Source of the DNA: V1-33 sp964523105
GTDB lineage: Bacteria; Verrucomicrobiota; Verrucomicrobiia; Verrucomicrobiales; V1-33
Direction: 5' to 3'
Assembly (NCBI GenBank): GCA_964523105.1
Contig: CAZFZN010000001.1
Location: forward strand, 310,001-374,000
Length of the DNA stretch: 64,000 bases
Positions 1 to 8,207 of the stretch are shown piece after piece (within the stretch, counting starts at the first letter, position 1; each line of letters begins with the position of its first letter). The translations under genes were made by a program, and so were the position numbers. Under the pieces are notes generated by a model that ran no database searches, was not told the DNA's origin, and saw only the letters and a program-made list of their open reading frames with translations.

Positions 1-1039
1 TGTGAGTTTGGAAGTAATCCTCCCTGCCAGGCAGATCCACCCGCCGTCCGCCGACGGCGCGCGCATCTTCAAAGCGGTCCCGCAGCGCCATGGCCTCCGC
101 ATCGCTGTCGAGCCACATCCAATGATGCTGCCAGGCGAAGAGCGGGCGGCCCCAGTGATCCATCGCCGCGCCGCAGCGCGAGCCGCACACCGCCACCCAC
201 GCCATGACAACCACCAGCAGTCCGACGAAGTGATTGCGCGCGATCCACGTTTCATGCACCGCCTGCTCGCCGCGGCGGAAACAAATGCGCACCCAGCGCG
301 CCGTGGCCGCCACCAGCCACGCGGCCACCACCAGCAGCGCCGTGACATCGGTGAGCCACGCCAGCCCTGTCAAAACGCCGAACACGGCATGCAGCCAGAC
401 ACTGTTGCGGTGCAGCAGCCGCAGGGCGCACACCCACGACAGAAATACCAGGATGTAACTCAGGCCCGCAGGTCCAAAATTCAATCCATAGGGCAGGAGC
501 GCCGCCAGCGTGGCCGGCAACAGCACCGGCAGCACCGTGCCGGGATGCAACAGCCGTCCGGCCAGCACTCCAAATAACAAAAGGAAGCCCGCGATCATCC
601 ACTTCTGCCGAGCCTGCACCCGGGCCAGCAGCGCCTCGTCCTTTTCTGCCTCGAACCCCGCCCGCAGATGCCCCTCCTCCACGGCGCCGCGCATCACCCA
701 AGGCCACAGCGGCTGCACGTCGCCATCCGTCAGATGCGGCAGCCAGCGCAGGGAATTCTCCGTTACCCCCGCCTCCGCATCCGGCGCATGAGCGTGGCGC
801 GAGCGGATCAGGTTATTCAAGGCCACAGCCTCCCGCCGCTGCAGGCCCATTCCGTTGAAAGAGTCATCCGCAAATTCCGCCCCCGGCTTTTTCTCCCCTG
901 ACCGCCACAGAAACAACCCCGCCACCAGCGCGGCCAGCAGGACGGAAACGCAGAACGCCGCCGTGCCCGGCCCCGGCGGCACGACGATCGTGCCTGGAGC
1001 AGAGAGCAGTTCATGGTCGCGGCGTTCGGAGTAGTTCAC
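1..1039 (-). CDS. Polytopic membrane protein, GT-C-like (partial, C-terminus beyond window)
   Basis: The reading frame is open from a GTG at 1039 to the window edge (about 346 residues) and is closed upstream by a TGA at 1082-1084, so a GTG start is needed. There is one membrane segment near residues 20-40. A soluble stretch follows with charged residues and the motif RWLPHLTDGDVQPLW. Several hydrophobic helices come after it (for example GLLVVVMAWVAVCG), and then a likely periplasmic part. This layout recalls membrane glycosyltransferases of the GT-C type, but I see no diagnostic motif, so the function is a guess. It lies 91 bases downstream of the metzincin gene on the same strand. The codon pattern is coding-like, whereas the overlapping plus-strand frame has a shadow composition rich in Arg, His and Gln. 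Confidence 0.6.
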   Translation of the reverse strand, partial: MNYSERRDHELLSAPGTIVVPPGPGTAAFCVSVLLAALVAGLFLWRSGEKKPGAEFADDSFNGMGLQRREAVALNNLIRSRHAHAPDAEAGVTENSLRWLPHLTDGDVQPLWPWVMRGAVEEGHLRAGFEAEKDEALLARVQARQKWMIAGFLLLFGVLAGRLLHPGTVLPVLLPATLAALLPYGLNFGPAGLSYILVFLSWVCALRLLHRNSVWLHAVFGVLTGLAWLTDVTALLVVAAWLVAATARWVRICFRRGEQAVHETWIARNHFVGLLVVVMAWVAVCGSRCGAAMDHWGRPLFAWQHHWMWLDSDAEAMALRDRFEDARAVGGRRVDLPGREDYFQTH

Positions 1040-1130
1040 GCAGGGGAAAAATTGCCGCGCACTGTGCCTCCGCGCGCCTTGTCAGGCCATCAAAAACTTC
1101 CGCGCCGCAGCAGAAAAGTTCTCCCCGGCC

Positions 1131-2978
1131 TCAACGGCCCAGCACCGGCTCCAGCCACGCGCTGTGCGCGGAGCCGATGCCCCGCGTGCCCTTCGTTTCC
1201 AGCGTCAGGGTTTGCACGCCGGTCACGTCGAGGCGGAAGGTTCCCACTTTGCCCGGCTCGATGACTTGGGATTCCCAGAGCGGCTTTCCATCGGCGAGGA
1301 TGATGGCTTTCACCGGGCCGCTGCCGGTCTTCAGCAGCGCACAGGAGCCGGTGAAAGTTTTCCACTTTCCGCCCAGGGTGTAGGTGTGCGTCGCATTGGC
1401 GTGTGCCCACAGACCATGAGCTGCAGGACCGTCAGGACCGGTGAGCGGCGCGCCGGCATCGCTGCGGTCGTAGTGAACGCCGCCATAACCGGTCCTCGCG
1501 GCAGCGGGCGCCGTATCGGAAAGCGGCACGCTGGCGGTGGTGGCGGGCACGTCGGCGGGTGAGGGCTTGCCTTGCGCACTGTCAGGCAAGGCCAGGCGGC
1601 GCAGGGCTTCGCGCGCGGCGGGAGCCAGACCGGTCAGCACCGCGGCCTCCAGCTTTCCGGCGCGCGCAGCTGCTGCATGCTGCTCCACCTGCAGCGTGGC
1701 CAGCGCGGGGGCTGCATCGTAGTTGCCTTGTTCATCAATGCGCAATGCCAGCGTGAGCGCCGCACTGCTCCACACGCCGGCGGTGGCGGCGCCCTTCACG
1801 CCCACGGCGACAAAACTGAGCGTCGCCGATTTTTTCTTCGCGCCGCCCCGCGGCAGCAGCAGGGAAAAGCTGCCGTCCTCGCCCGGGACGGCGGCGGCGA
1901 TGGCGGCATCGTAATCCCCGCCGCCCGCAGGATCGCCGTAGGCCAGCACAGCGTGACAGGGCAGGTTCGTCTGCACTTTCGCACTGGCGCGCAGACCTTC
2001 GGCGCCGGCAGTCAGCTTCCAGTCCGTGAACACCGCCGTCAGCGGCACGGCCTTCTCCTTCACGGAGCCCGAGAATTGCGGATGCGCCGCCAGCTTCAGC
2101 GCGTGTGCCAGGGTTAGGAACGATCCGTGACCCTCGCCGCGCAGTTCTTCGCCGTAAGTGCGATTGCCGCTGCCCATGAGAGCCGTGCCGCGACTGGCGC
2201 GGTCGGCCTCACTTTCGCGGCAATGCGGCAGGCCCAGCGCGTGGCCGAGTTCATGACACACGCCGCCCACGAAGATGCTGTTGTAGCGGCCCAGGGAAAT
2301 GAAGCCGTACTGCCGGTCCCGCAGGTGCTGGTCCTTCACGGCCAGATGGGCGCTGTCCAGCAGCGGCGAATCCACCTGCCATGCCGTGCCGCCTTTGCTG
2401 TCGCCGCCGGCATAATAGGGGCTGTGATGGCTCATCGTCCGCTTGTCAGGATCCCACTCCGCCAGATTGCAGAAGATCACCATCGTCTCTTTATCGCCGT
2501 CCACACCGGCCTCGCGCAGCGCCCGCAGACAATCGCGGCGGATCGCCTGACCATCGGAACTGTCCTGCTCACTGCACTCGGCGGATTTCGGCCTGCCTTT
2601 CACCACCGGCAGCCGCAGCAGACCATCCTCCGCCAGATCCAGCCGGATGGTGCGCCCCGGGAATCCCCATGCTGTCATCTCCCGCAAATAGAACGCCTGG
2701 ATGTGCTGCATCACCCGAGTGAGCCGCGGGCGGAACTCCGGCTGCGGCTCGCGGTCCGCCGGCGTCCAGTAGAGCACGCGCATCACCCGCGCGCCCTTTT
2801 CCGCCGCGCCGTCTTCCCACGCCTCCAAACGCCGGCGCGCACTTGTCAGGTCGGCTCGGGAGGGCTCGCCGGGCAGCAGTTCACGCGCCGCGGGAGGTGC
2901 CTGCAATTCCGGAGCCGCGGTCAAAACATGAAACAGACCGGTCGCGGCGAGAGCAGAGAGAAGAGGAAGCGGGCGCAT
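1131..2978 (-). CDS. Secreted metzincin-type zinc metalloprotease with C-terminal NPCBM-like domain
   Basis: This is a secreted protein of 615 residues. I start it at the ATG at 2978 because a signal peptide follows at once (MRPLPLLSALAATGLFHVLT, cleavage near AAP); the longer upstream reading has no protein character. The zinc site HELGHALGLPH (residues 242-252) fits HExxHxxGxxH of metzincins, and TALMGSGN near 265-272 supplies a plausible Met-turn. The middle holds a beta-rich region. The last ~120 residues (YGGVHYDRSDAG, LWAHANATHTY, and a terminal Gly/Trp pattern) resemble the NPCBM sugar-binding module. The probable role is cleavage of glycoproteins or cell-surface proteins outside the cell. 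It is divergent from gnd, with a 214-bp shared upstream region. Confidence 0.85.
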   Translation of the reverse strand: MRPLPLLSALAATGLFHVLTAAPELQAPPAARELLPGEPSRADLTSARRRLEAWEDGAAEKGARVMRVLYWTPADREPQPEFRPRLTRVMQHIQAFYLREMTAWGFPGRTIRLDLAEDGLLRLPVVKGRPKSAECSEQDSSDGQAIRRDCLRALREAGVDGDKETMVIFCNLAEWDPDKRTMSHHSPYYAGGDSKGGTAWQVDSPLLDSAHLAVKDQHLRDRQYGFISLGRYNSIFVGGVCHELGHALGLPHCRESEADRASRGTALMGSGNRTYGEELRGEGHGSFLTLAHALKLAAHPQFSGSVKEKAVPLTAVFTDWKLTAGAEGLRASAKVQTNLPCHAVLAYGDPAGGGDYDAAIAAAVPGEDGSFSLLLPRGGAKKKSATLSFVAVGVKGAATAGVWSSAALTLALRIDEQGNYDAAPALATLQVEQHAAAARAGKLEAAVLTGLAPAAREALRRLALPDSAQGKPSPADVPATTASVPLSDTAPAAARTGYGGVHYDRSDAGAPLTGPDGPAAHGLWAHANATHTYTLGGKWKTFTGSCALLKTGSGPVKAIILADGKPLWESQVIEPGKVGTFRLDVTGVQTLTLETKGTRGIGSAHSAWLEPVLGR

Positions 2979-3192
2979 GACGAATGAGAGGCTGCCATTC
3001 CCTGCTGCATCATCGCAGCAAGCCCGGAGCCGCATACTATTCCGCTCCATGGCTGCGGCCCGTGAAGCGCAAATCTTAAATCCAAACTCTAAAATCATAA
3101 ACTCCTCCGGCGATTCTCCACTGGACACGTCCAAACCGCGCCCTTACCGCCGCCCTTCCCCGCATACGAAAACCACCTCTGAACGCACAAAA

Positions 3193-4632
3193 ATGAGCCA
3201 GGCTGACTTTGGATTGATCGGACTCGCCGTCATGGGCCAGAACCTTGTCCTCAACGTGGAGAGCCGCGGATTCACCGTGGCTGTCTTCAACCGCACCACG
3301 TCCGTCACGGATGAATTCGTGGCCAAACACCCCGGCAAGAAGCTCCTCGGCAGCCACACGCTGGAGGAGTTTGTGAAGAGCCTGAAGCGTCCGCGGAAAA
3401 TTCAGATCATGGTGAAGTCGAACGCCGTCGCCGACACCGACCGCGATGCCGTGGATGCCGTCATCGAACAGCTCATCCCGCTCCTGGAGCCGGACGACAT
3501 CATCATTGATGGCGGGAACTCGTTCTACAAAGCGACCGAGCGGCGCGATGCCTATCTGTCAGGGAAAGGCCTGCGTTTCATCGGCGCCGGCGTCAGCGGC
3601 GGCGAAGAGGGCGCGCGCAAAGGCCCGAGCATCATGCCGGGTGGGCCGCCCAGCACATGGGAGGTAATGAAGCCGATTTTTGAAAGCATCGCCGCCAAAG
3701 TGGACGGCGAACCGTGCGTGATCCACATCGGTCCCGGCGGCGCGGGCCATTATGTGAAGATGATCCACAACGGCATCGAGTACGGCGACATGCAGCTCAT
3801 CTGCGAGGCCTACAACATTTTCAAACACGCCGGCTTCACCACCGGTGAGATGGCTGCCATCTTCAACGACTGGAACGAGGGCGACCTTCAGTCCTATCTC
3901 ATCCAAATCACCGGAAAGGCCCTCGAGCAGCAGGACGCGGAGACCAGGAAACCGGTCGTGGAACTTATCGTGGACAAAGCCGGTCAGAAAGGCACCGGCC
4001 AGTGGACGCTGCTCAACGCCGCGGAGAACGCCGTCGTCATCTCCACCATCAATGCCGCGGTGGAGGCGCGCATTCTTTCCTCACAAAAGAATCAGCGGGT
4101 CGCCGCCAGCACGGAATTGAAGGGTCCGGCGGTGAATATCAGTCTGGCCAAAACGGATCTGGTGAAAAAAGTCCACGACGCGCTCTACGCGAGCAAGATT
4201 ATCTCCTACGCGCAGGGCCTCGACCTCATCAAAACGATGGGCGAAAAGAAAAACTGGGGTCTCGACCTCGGCCGCATCGCCGCCATCTGGCGCGGCGGCT
4301 GCATCATCCGCGCACGATTCCTCAACCGCATCAGCGACGCCTATCGCAGCAATCCCGGGCTCGTGAACCTGATGCTCGATCCCTTCTTCAAAGACGTGCT
4401 CAACCGCACCCAGCTGAACTGGCGCGAAGTCGTCGCGCTGGCCACACTCAACGGCATTCCCGCGCCCGCCTTCAGCGCCAGCCTCGGCTACTACGACAGC
4501 TACCGCGCGGCCCGACTTCCCGCCAACCTCCTCCAGGCCCAGCGCGACTTCTTCGGCGCCCACACCTACGAGCGCCTCGACAAACCCGAGGGCCAGTTCT
4601 TCCATACCGACTGGCCGGACGTCATTGGGTAA
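3193..4632 (+). CDS. gnd: 6-phosphogluconate dehydrogenase, decarboxylating
   Basis: This enzyme oxidises and decarboxylates 6-phosphogluconate to ribulose 5-phosphate with NADP+ in the oxidative pentose phosphate pathway. The 479-residue length matches the family. The N-terminal Rossmann motif GLAVMGQNLVLNVESRG is intact. IIDGGNS, GVSGGEEGARKGPSIMPGG and GHYVKMIHNGIEYGDMQ carry the substrate and catalytic residues (Lys of YVKMIHNG, Glu of IEYGD). KAGQKGTGQW and the C-terminal helical domain are also intact. The ATG at 3193 is chosen because the Rossmann fold starts eight residues later; the open frame continues upstream to 2977, but that part is low-complexity intergenic sequence. The gene stands alone, with the RAYT locus immediately downstream and convergent to it. 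Confidence 0.97.
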   Translation: MSQADFGLIGLAVMGQNLVLNVESRGFTVAVFNRTTSVTDEFVAKHPGKKLLGSHTLEEFVKSLKRPRKIQIMVKSNAVADTDRDAVDAVIEQLIPLLEPDDIIIDGGNSFYKATERRDAYLSGKGLRFIGAGVSGGEEGARKGPSIMPGGPPSTWEVMKPIFESIAAKVDGEPCVIHIGPGGAGHYVKMIHNGIEYGDMQLICEAYNIFKHAGFTTGEMAAIFNDWNEGDLQSYLIQITGKALEQQDAETRKPVVELIVDKAGQKGTGQWTLLNAAENAVVISTINAAVEARILSSQKNQRVAASTELKGPAVNISLAKTDLVKKVHDALYASKIISYAQGLDLIKTMGEKKNWGLDLGRIAAIWRGGCIIRARFLNRISDAYRSNPGLVNLMLDPFFKDVLNRTQLNWREVVALATLNGIPAPAFSASLGYYDSYRAARLPANLLQAQRDFFGAHTYERLDKPEGQFFHTDWPDVIG

Positions 4633-4653
4633 AGCAGCCAGCGTGGGTGGTCC

Positions 4654-4718
4654 GTGGTCCGCACAGTCCCCTGTGCGGTTTGGCTCATCCGCACAGAGGA
4701 CTGTGCGGGCCACGTGGA
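4654..4718 (+). repeat. REP-like palindromic repeat, copy 1
   Basis: This is a 65-bp element. Outer arms GTGGTCCGCACAGTCC and GGACTGTGCGGGCCAC pair over 16 bp with one mismatch. Each arm also folds alone as CCGCACAG-4 nt-CTGTGCGG. It therefore consists of two back-to-back hairpins, like a paired REP/BIME unit. It lies just after gnd and overlaps the 3' end of the RAYT gene. Copy 2 (5435-5499) is in direct orientation and differs at one base. Confidence 0.9.
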
Positions 4719-5407
4719 CTCTGCGGACCACTGTCCTGCTGATCCGTCTCCTCCGGACGACGCCAGTAATGATACTCGCCCTCACGCAGTCCGGCCTTCA
4801 CCGGGTTCCCAACAATATAGCGCCGGCACTTCTCAAATGCCTCCGCGTTCCGAACGAGGTGATCGAAGTGCTCATCCTGCCAGATGCGTCCCCGCAGCCC
4901 GAGAAGCTTGTTGATCTCCAGCGCTGTCCACTTCTTCCACGACTCCACCTGACGGCGCATGTTGTCCCGGGCCATGCGCCCCGCGAGAAGGTGGACATGA
5001 TTCGGCATCACCACAAAATCACCAAGCAGGTAGCGGGTGCCCGCGAAGTGATGCAAACTCGCCTCCACGATCGATCTAAGTCCGGGTTGTCGCAGCACGC
5101 AGGCACCGTGGCAGAGGTCGAGTTCATCCTCCAGCATGCGGGAGAACCGGCGAAACTCCCGGCGTTCCGGGGCGGGCAGCAGTTCCACATGCGAACGCCA
5201 GTCTTTGAGTTCCGGATTGATGCCGTGATCGCGCAGCCAGGCGCCGCGCTCCCGGCGCCACTTCTCCCAGACAGGTTTCGGAATCGAGTCTGCGGTGCGC
5301 CAGGTGATGAAATAGGTACTGCCCTGCTGATCCCAGTGCGGCAGATGCCCGCGGGTGATCGTGAGCTCCGCTTCCGGATCGAAGAAGAGGAACGGCGGAG
5401 TGAGCAT
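4685..5407 (-). CDS. REP-associated tyrosine transposase (RAYT, Y1/HUH family)
   Basis: This 240-residue protein belongs to the IS200-like Y1 transposase group. The HUH motif is in DFVVMPNHVHLLAG, and the catalytic tyrosine is in RYIVGNPVKAGL, the usual RAYT signature. An N-terminal ITWRTADSIP segment and the WQDEHFDH stretch also fit. RAYTs nick and rejoin single-stranded REP hairpins. I start at the ATG at 5407 because the frame upstream runs through the repeat. The stop lies inside repeat copy 1, so the last residues (GPHSPLCG) are encoded by the repeat itself. The gene sits between two direct copies of a 65-bp double palindrome, the arrangement expected for a RAYT with its own REP elements. 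All catalytic residues are present, so it may be active. Confidence 0.88.
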   Translation of the reverse strand: MLTPPFLFFDPEAELTITRGHLPHWDQQGSTYFITWRTADSIPKPVWEKWRRERGAWLRDHGINPELKDWRSHVELLPAPERREFRRFSRMLEDELDLCHGACVLRQPGLRSIVEASLHHFAGTRYLLGDFVVMPNHVHLLAGRMARDNMRRQVESWKKWTALEINKLLGLRGRIWQDEHFDHLVRNAEAFEKCRRYIVGNPVKAGLREGEYHYWRRPEETDQQDSGPQSPRGPHSPLCG

Positions 5408-5434
5408 ACAGAATTGTTTTGTATCGGATGGAAA

Positions 5435-5499
5435 GTGGTCCGCACAGTCCCCTGTGCGGTTTGGCTCATCCGCACAGAGGACTGTGCGGACCACGTGGA
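5435..5499 (+). repeat. REP-like palindromic repeat, copy 2
   Basis: This is a 65-bp element differing from copy 1 (4654-4718) at a single base and in the same orientation. The outer arms GTGGTCCGCACAGTCC and GGACTGTGCGGACCAC are perfectly complementary over 16 bp. Each arm also contains the 8-bp hairpin CCGCACAG/CTGTGCGG with a 4-nt loop. It lies upstream of the RAYT start and one base from the sulfatase stop codon, so it may also act as a transcript-end structure for the sulfatase. Confidence 0.9.
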
Positions 5500-5500
5500 A

Positions 5501-7243
5501 CTACGGCCGCCTTTTCAGATTGATCTGCCGCAGGTGCATCACACTCCCGCCGGGGATTTTCACCGCCCGCAGTGTCAGTTGCCCCCTGCCCTTTTCCAGA
5601 CGAATCACCCTAGCCTGCAGCGCCCGAAACTCCTTCATGCGCGATTCCGCGGGCGGCCGGGGGATCGTGTCCTGATTCGTGTAGAGAGGTGGATCCCAGC
5701 CCGGCTCGACTTTGACGCTGAGCGCGGCATCCCGGAATGACAACTCAACCTCAGAGCCGGCGTCGGCCACGGGACAGGTGTAGAGCATCTCCACCTCGTA
5801 GGTGCCGGCCGTGAGCACCTCGATATCCCAGGTGATGCGGTCACCGGGCTTCGTCCAGTTGATGAAATAGGAGCAGTTTGGAGCCGGCGCGCTGCGTTCT
5901 ACACCGCCGTGCGGCACGCCGTCGCGTGCCGGCAGTGGCGTTCGCACGGCCCCGGGATGACCGACGGGGAAGGGCCGGTCATCGCGTTTATTCAGCGGCA
6001 ATTCCTGACGCCATGCAGTCACCGCCTTCGCCATCTGTTGGGCGATTTCCGGCTTCTCCGCCGCGATATTCCGTCGCTGCCCCGGGTCCTCCTCCATGTC
6101 GAACAGCGCACCTTTCGCATCCAGCCGGTAGCGCTGCGAACGGGCACTCACCTGCTGATTCTGTTGCGAGAAAATCAAACGCTCCGTCCATGCCACGTCA
6201 TTTCCGCGCAGAAGTGGCGAAAGATCCCGGCCATCCACCGGTTTGCCGCCGGCATGCGGCACGCCGGTCATAGTGACGAGAGTGGGAAGAAAGTCGATAG
6301 CGGCAGCGATCTGCGGAATGAACTTCCCGGGTTTAATTCCGCCCGACGGCCAGCGGATGAAGCACGCGGAACGCACCCCGCCTTCATCCACCCCGCCCTT
6401 CCGGCCCTTCATGCCGCCGTTCCAGCGCCAGTCGTTGGGACCGTTATCTGACAGATAAATGACGATGGTGTTTTCAGCCAGCCTGAGTGGGTCGAGCAGC
6501 TGGAGCACTCGTCCGGCATTGCGGTCGAGGTTCTCCACCATGGCCAGCGCGCAGCGAGTCCTTGCCAGGTCTTCTTTTCCCTCCGCGGCCCGCAGCGTGA
6601 CGGGCTTGTCCTTGAACCGTTCCCAGTCCTCTGCCGGCGCGGCCCACGGCGAGTGCGGCGTATTGAATGCGAGCCAGCAGAGGAACGGCTTCTCTTTGTT
6701 TTGCGCGATGAATTCCAGCGCCCTAGTCGTGATGTCGTCGGCGATGTAGCCTTTGCCGCGCACCGGCTCACCGTTGTGCTCCAGCGGCGGATCGAAATAC
6801 TCGCCCCAGTGGCCGGAGGTGAAGCCGTAGTATTCCGTGAAACCGCGCGCATTTGGGTGATAGGGCCACTGGCTGCCGTTGTGCCACTTGCCGAAAGCCC
6901 CGGTCGCATAGCCGGCCGCCTTGAAGACATCCGCCAGCGTCTGTTCGTCCAAATTGAGACGCTCCTGTCCGGTGCTCACGCCGCTGACTCCCGTGCGCGC
7001 ATGCCAGCGTCCCGTCAGGATTTCCGCCCGCGTCGGGGCGCACACGGCGCACACGTAGAAATGCTGCAGCACCGCCCCCTCACGCGCGATGCGATCGAGG
7101 TTAGGCGTGCTGAGGTTGCTGTTTCCGTTGCAACTCAGATCGCCCCAACCGGCATCGTCGGCGATGAGAAAGACGATGTTCGGACGTTCCGCTGCGGACA
7201 GCCGGCAGCACATTGCGAGGACGAGGAGCACGACGAGCTTCAT
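5501..7243 (-). CDS. Secreted type I sulfatase with C-terminal carbohydrate-binding-like domain
   Basis: This is a 580-residue arylsulfatase-family enzyme for sulfated glycans or glycolipids. The ATG at 7243 starts a signal peptide (MKLVVLLVLAMCCRLSAAE), followed directly by PNIVFLIADDAGWGD with the metal-binding Asp pair. The formylglycine motif C-A-P-T-R is at residues 68-72 and needs an FGE-type maturase elsewhere. Further conserved parts are GKWHNG and YLSDNGPN. After the sulfatase fold, roughly the last 140 residues form a beta-sandwich (FINWTKPGDRITWDIEVLTA) of the kind found appended to many PVC sulfatases and resembling CBM6-type modules. It is divergent from the creatininase/ceramidase pair, which suggests a shared substrate. 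Confidence 0.93.
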   Translation of the reverse strand: MKLVVLLVLAMCCRLSAAERPNIVFLIADDAGWGDLSCNGNSNLSTPNLDRIAREGAVLQHFYVCAVCAPTRAEILTGRWHARTGVSGVSTGQERLNLDEQTLADVFKAAGYATGAFGKWHNGSQWPYHPNARGFTEYYGFTSGHWGEYFDPPLEHNGEPVRGKGYIADDITTRALEFIAQNKEKPFLCWLAFNTPHSPWAAPAEDWERFKDKPVTLRAAEGKEDLARTRCALAMVENLDRNAGRVLQLLDPLRLAENTIVIYLSDNGPNDWRWNGGMKGRKGGVDEGGVRSACFIRWPSGGIKPGKFIPQIAAAIDFLPTLVTMTGVPHAGGKPVDGRDLSPLLRGNDVAWTERLIFSQQNQQVSARSQRYRLDAKGALFDMEEDPGQRRNIAAEKPEIAQQMAKAVTAWRQELPLNKRDDRPFPVGHPGAVRTPLPARDGVPHGGVERSAPAPNCSYFINWTKPGDRITWDIEVLTAGTYEVEMLYTCPVADAGSEVELSFRDAALSVKVEPGWDPPLYTNQDTIPRPPAESRMKEFRALQARVIRLEKGRGQLTLRAVKIPGGSVMHLRQINLKRRP

Positions 7244-7397
7244 GATACCGCCGTTCTCGCAGGGTGGCCGGGAATTGGCCAGAAATTTTCCGCGGCTCAT
7301 CGTGCCGCAAATTTCCGTTCTCGTGCAGTGCCCGCGACTGTGGAGCCGACTTCTGAATTGACGCCCCGGAGTGCGCCTGTGAATCCTGCCACCCACC

Positions 7398-8207
7398 ATG
7401 AAACCCGCCACTGTTTTCCTAGACGAACTCACCAATCCGGAACTGGAGGACTTTCTCCGCGAACACCACACCGTCCTGATTCCGGTGGGAGCCACCGAGC
7501 AGCACGGGCCGCATTCGCCGCTGGGCACGGATGTCTTTTTGCCGCGGGAAATCGCGCGCCGCGTGGCGCAGCGGCTGGGCACCGCTGTAGTCGCACCCGC
7601 ACTGCCCTACACGCTGTCCTATCCGCATCGCGGCTTCGCCGGCGAGTTCAGTCTGCGCATCGAAACCTTCATGGCGGTCATTCGCGACCTGGCAGTGTCC
7701 TTCGCCAAGAGCGGCTTCCGCCGTATCGTTTTTCTCAACGGCCACTACGACAATACCGGCGCGCTCGCTTACGCCTGCGCGCAAGCCTCCGCCGATCTGC
7801 CGGAGGGCGCACGCGCGTTCACGGTGAACCACTGGGACGGCTACACGCCGGCACAGTTGCAGGAATTTGGCATGCACGCCGGCGTCGGCGAGGCCTCCAT
7901 GGTCATGGCTATCAATCCGAACCTCGTGGATGCGGACAAACTCAACGTCGAGCACCCGAAGTTCCCGGAGACCAAAACGAAATCGCCCGCCCTGCACACC
8001 GCCTTCTTCTTCTGCAATCCCGGCAGCGTCTATTGGATCACCGGCTCCGGCACATGGGGCGATGCCCGCGGCGCGACGGCGGAGAAGGGTGAACAGTTCC
8101 TCGCCTGGGGCGAGCAGTCGCTCATCGATCTGCTCGAAGACATTGAGGCGACCTTCCGCGAAACGCCCGTCCGCACGCCCGGGAAGCCGGACTTTCGCGA
8201 GGCATGA
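7398..8207 (+). CDS. Creatininase family protein
   Basis: This 269-residue protein belongs to the creatininase family of metal-dependent amidohydrolases, which cleave cyclic or linear amides. The metal-binding motif is in GATEQHGPHSPLGTD, with the conserved NGHYDN segment and the downstream Glu in HAGVGEASM. The true substrate is unknown; in PVC bacteria such proteins are widespread and are probably not creatinine specific. There is no signal peptide, so it is cytoplasmic. Its TGA overlaps the start of the next gene (ATGA at 8204-8207), indicating translational coupling with the ceramidase-like protein. Confidence 0.92.
   Translation: MKPATVFLDELTNPELEDFLREHHTVLIPVGATEQHGPHSPLGTDVFLPREIARRVAQRLGTAVVAPALPYTLSYPHRGFAGEFSLRIETFMAVIRDLAVSFAKSGFRRIVFLNGHYDNTGALAYACAQASADLPEGARAFTVNHWDGYTPAQLQEFGMHAGVGEASMVMAINPNLVDADKLNVEHPKFPETKTKSPALHTAFFFCNPGSVYWITGSGTWGDARGATAEKGEQFLAWGEQSLIDLLEDIEATFRETPVRTPGKPDFREA

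Noticed and set aside
2..577. 191-codon plus-strand reading frame at the window start
   Set aside because: Composition is rich in Arg, His, Gln and Pro with no domain. The minus strand in the same place encodes a clear membrane protein, so this is a shadow.
2977..3192. N-terminal extension of the gnd reading frame
   Set aside because: The added 72 residues are Ser/Arg/Pro-rich and lie in the divergent intergenic region; the Rossmann motif begins right after the ATG at 3193.
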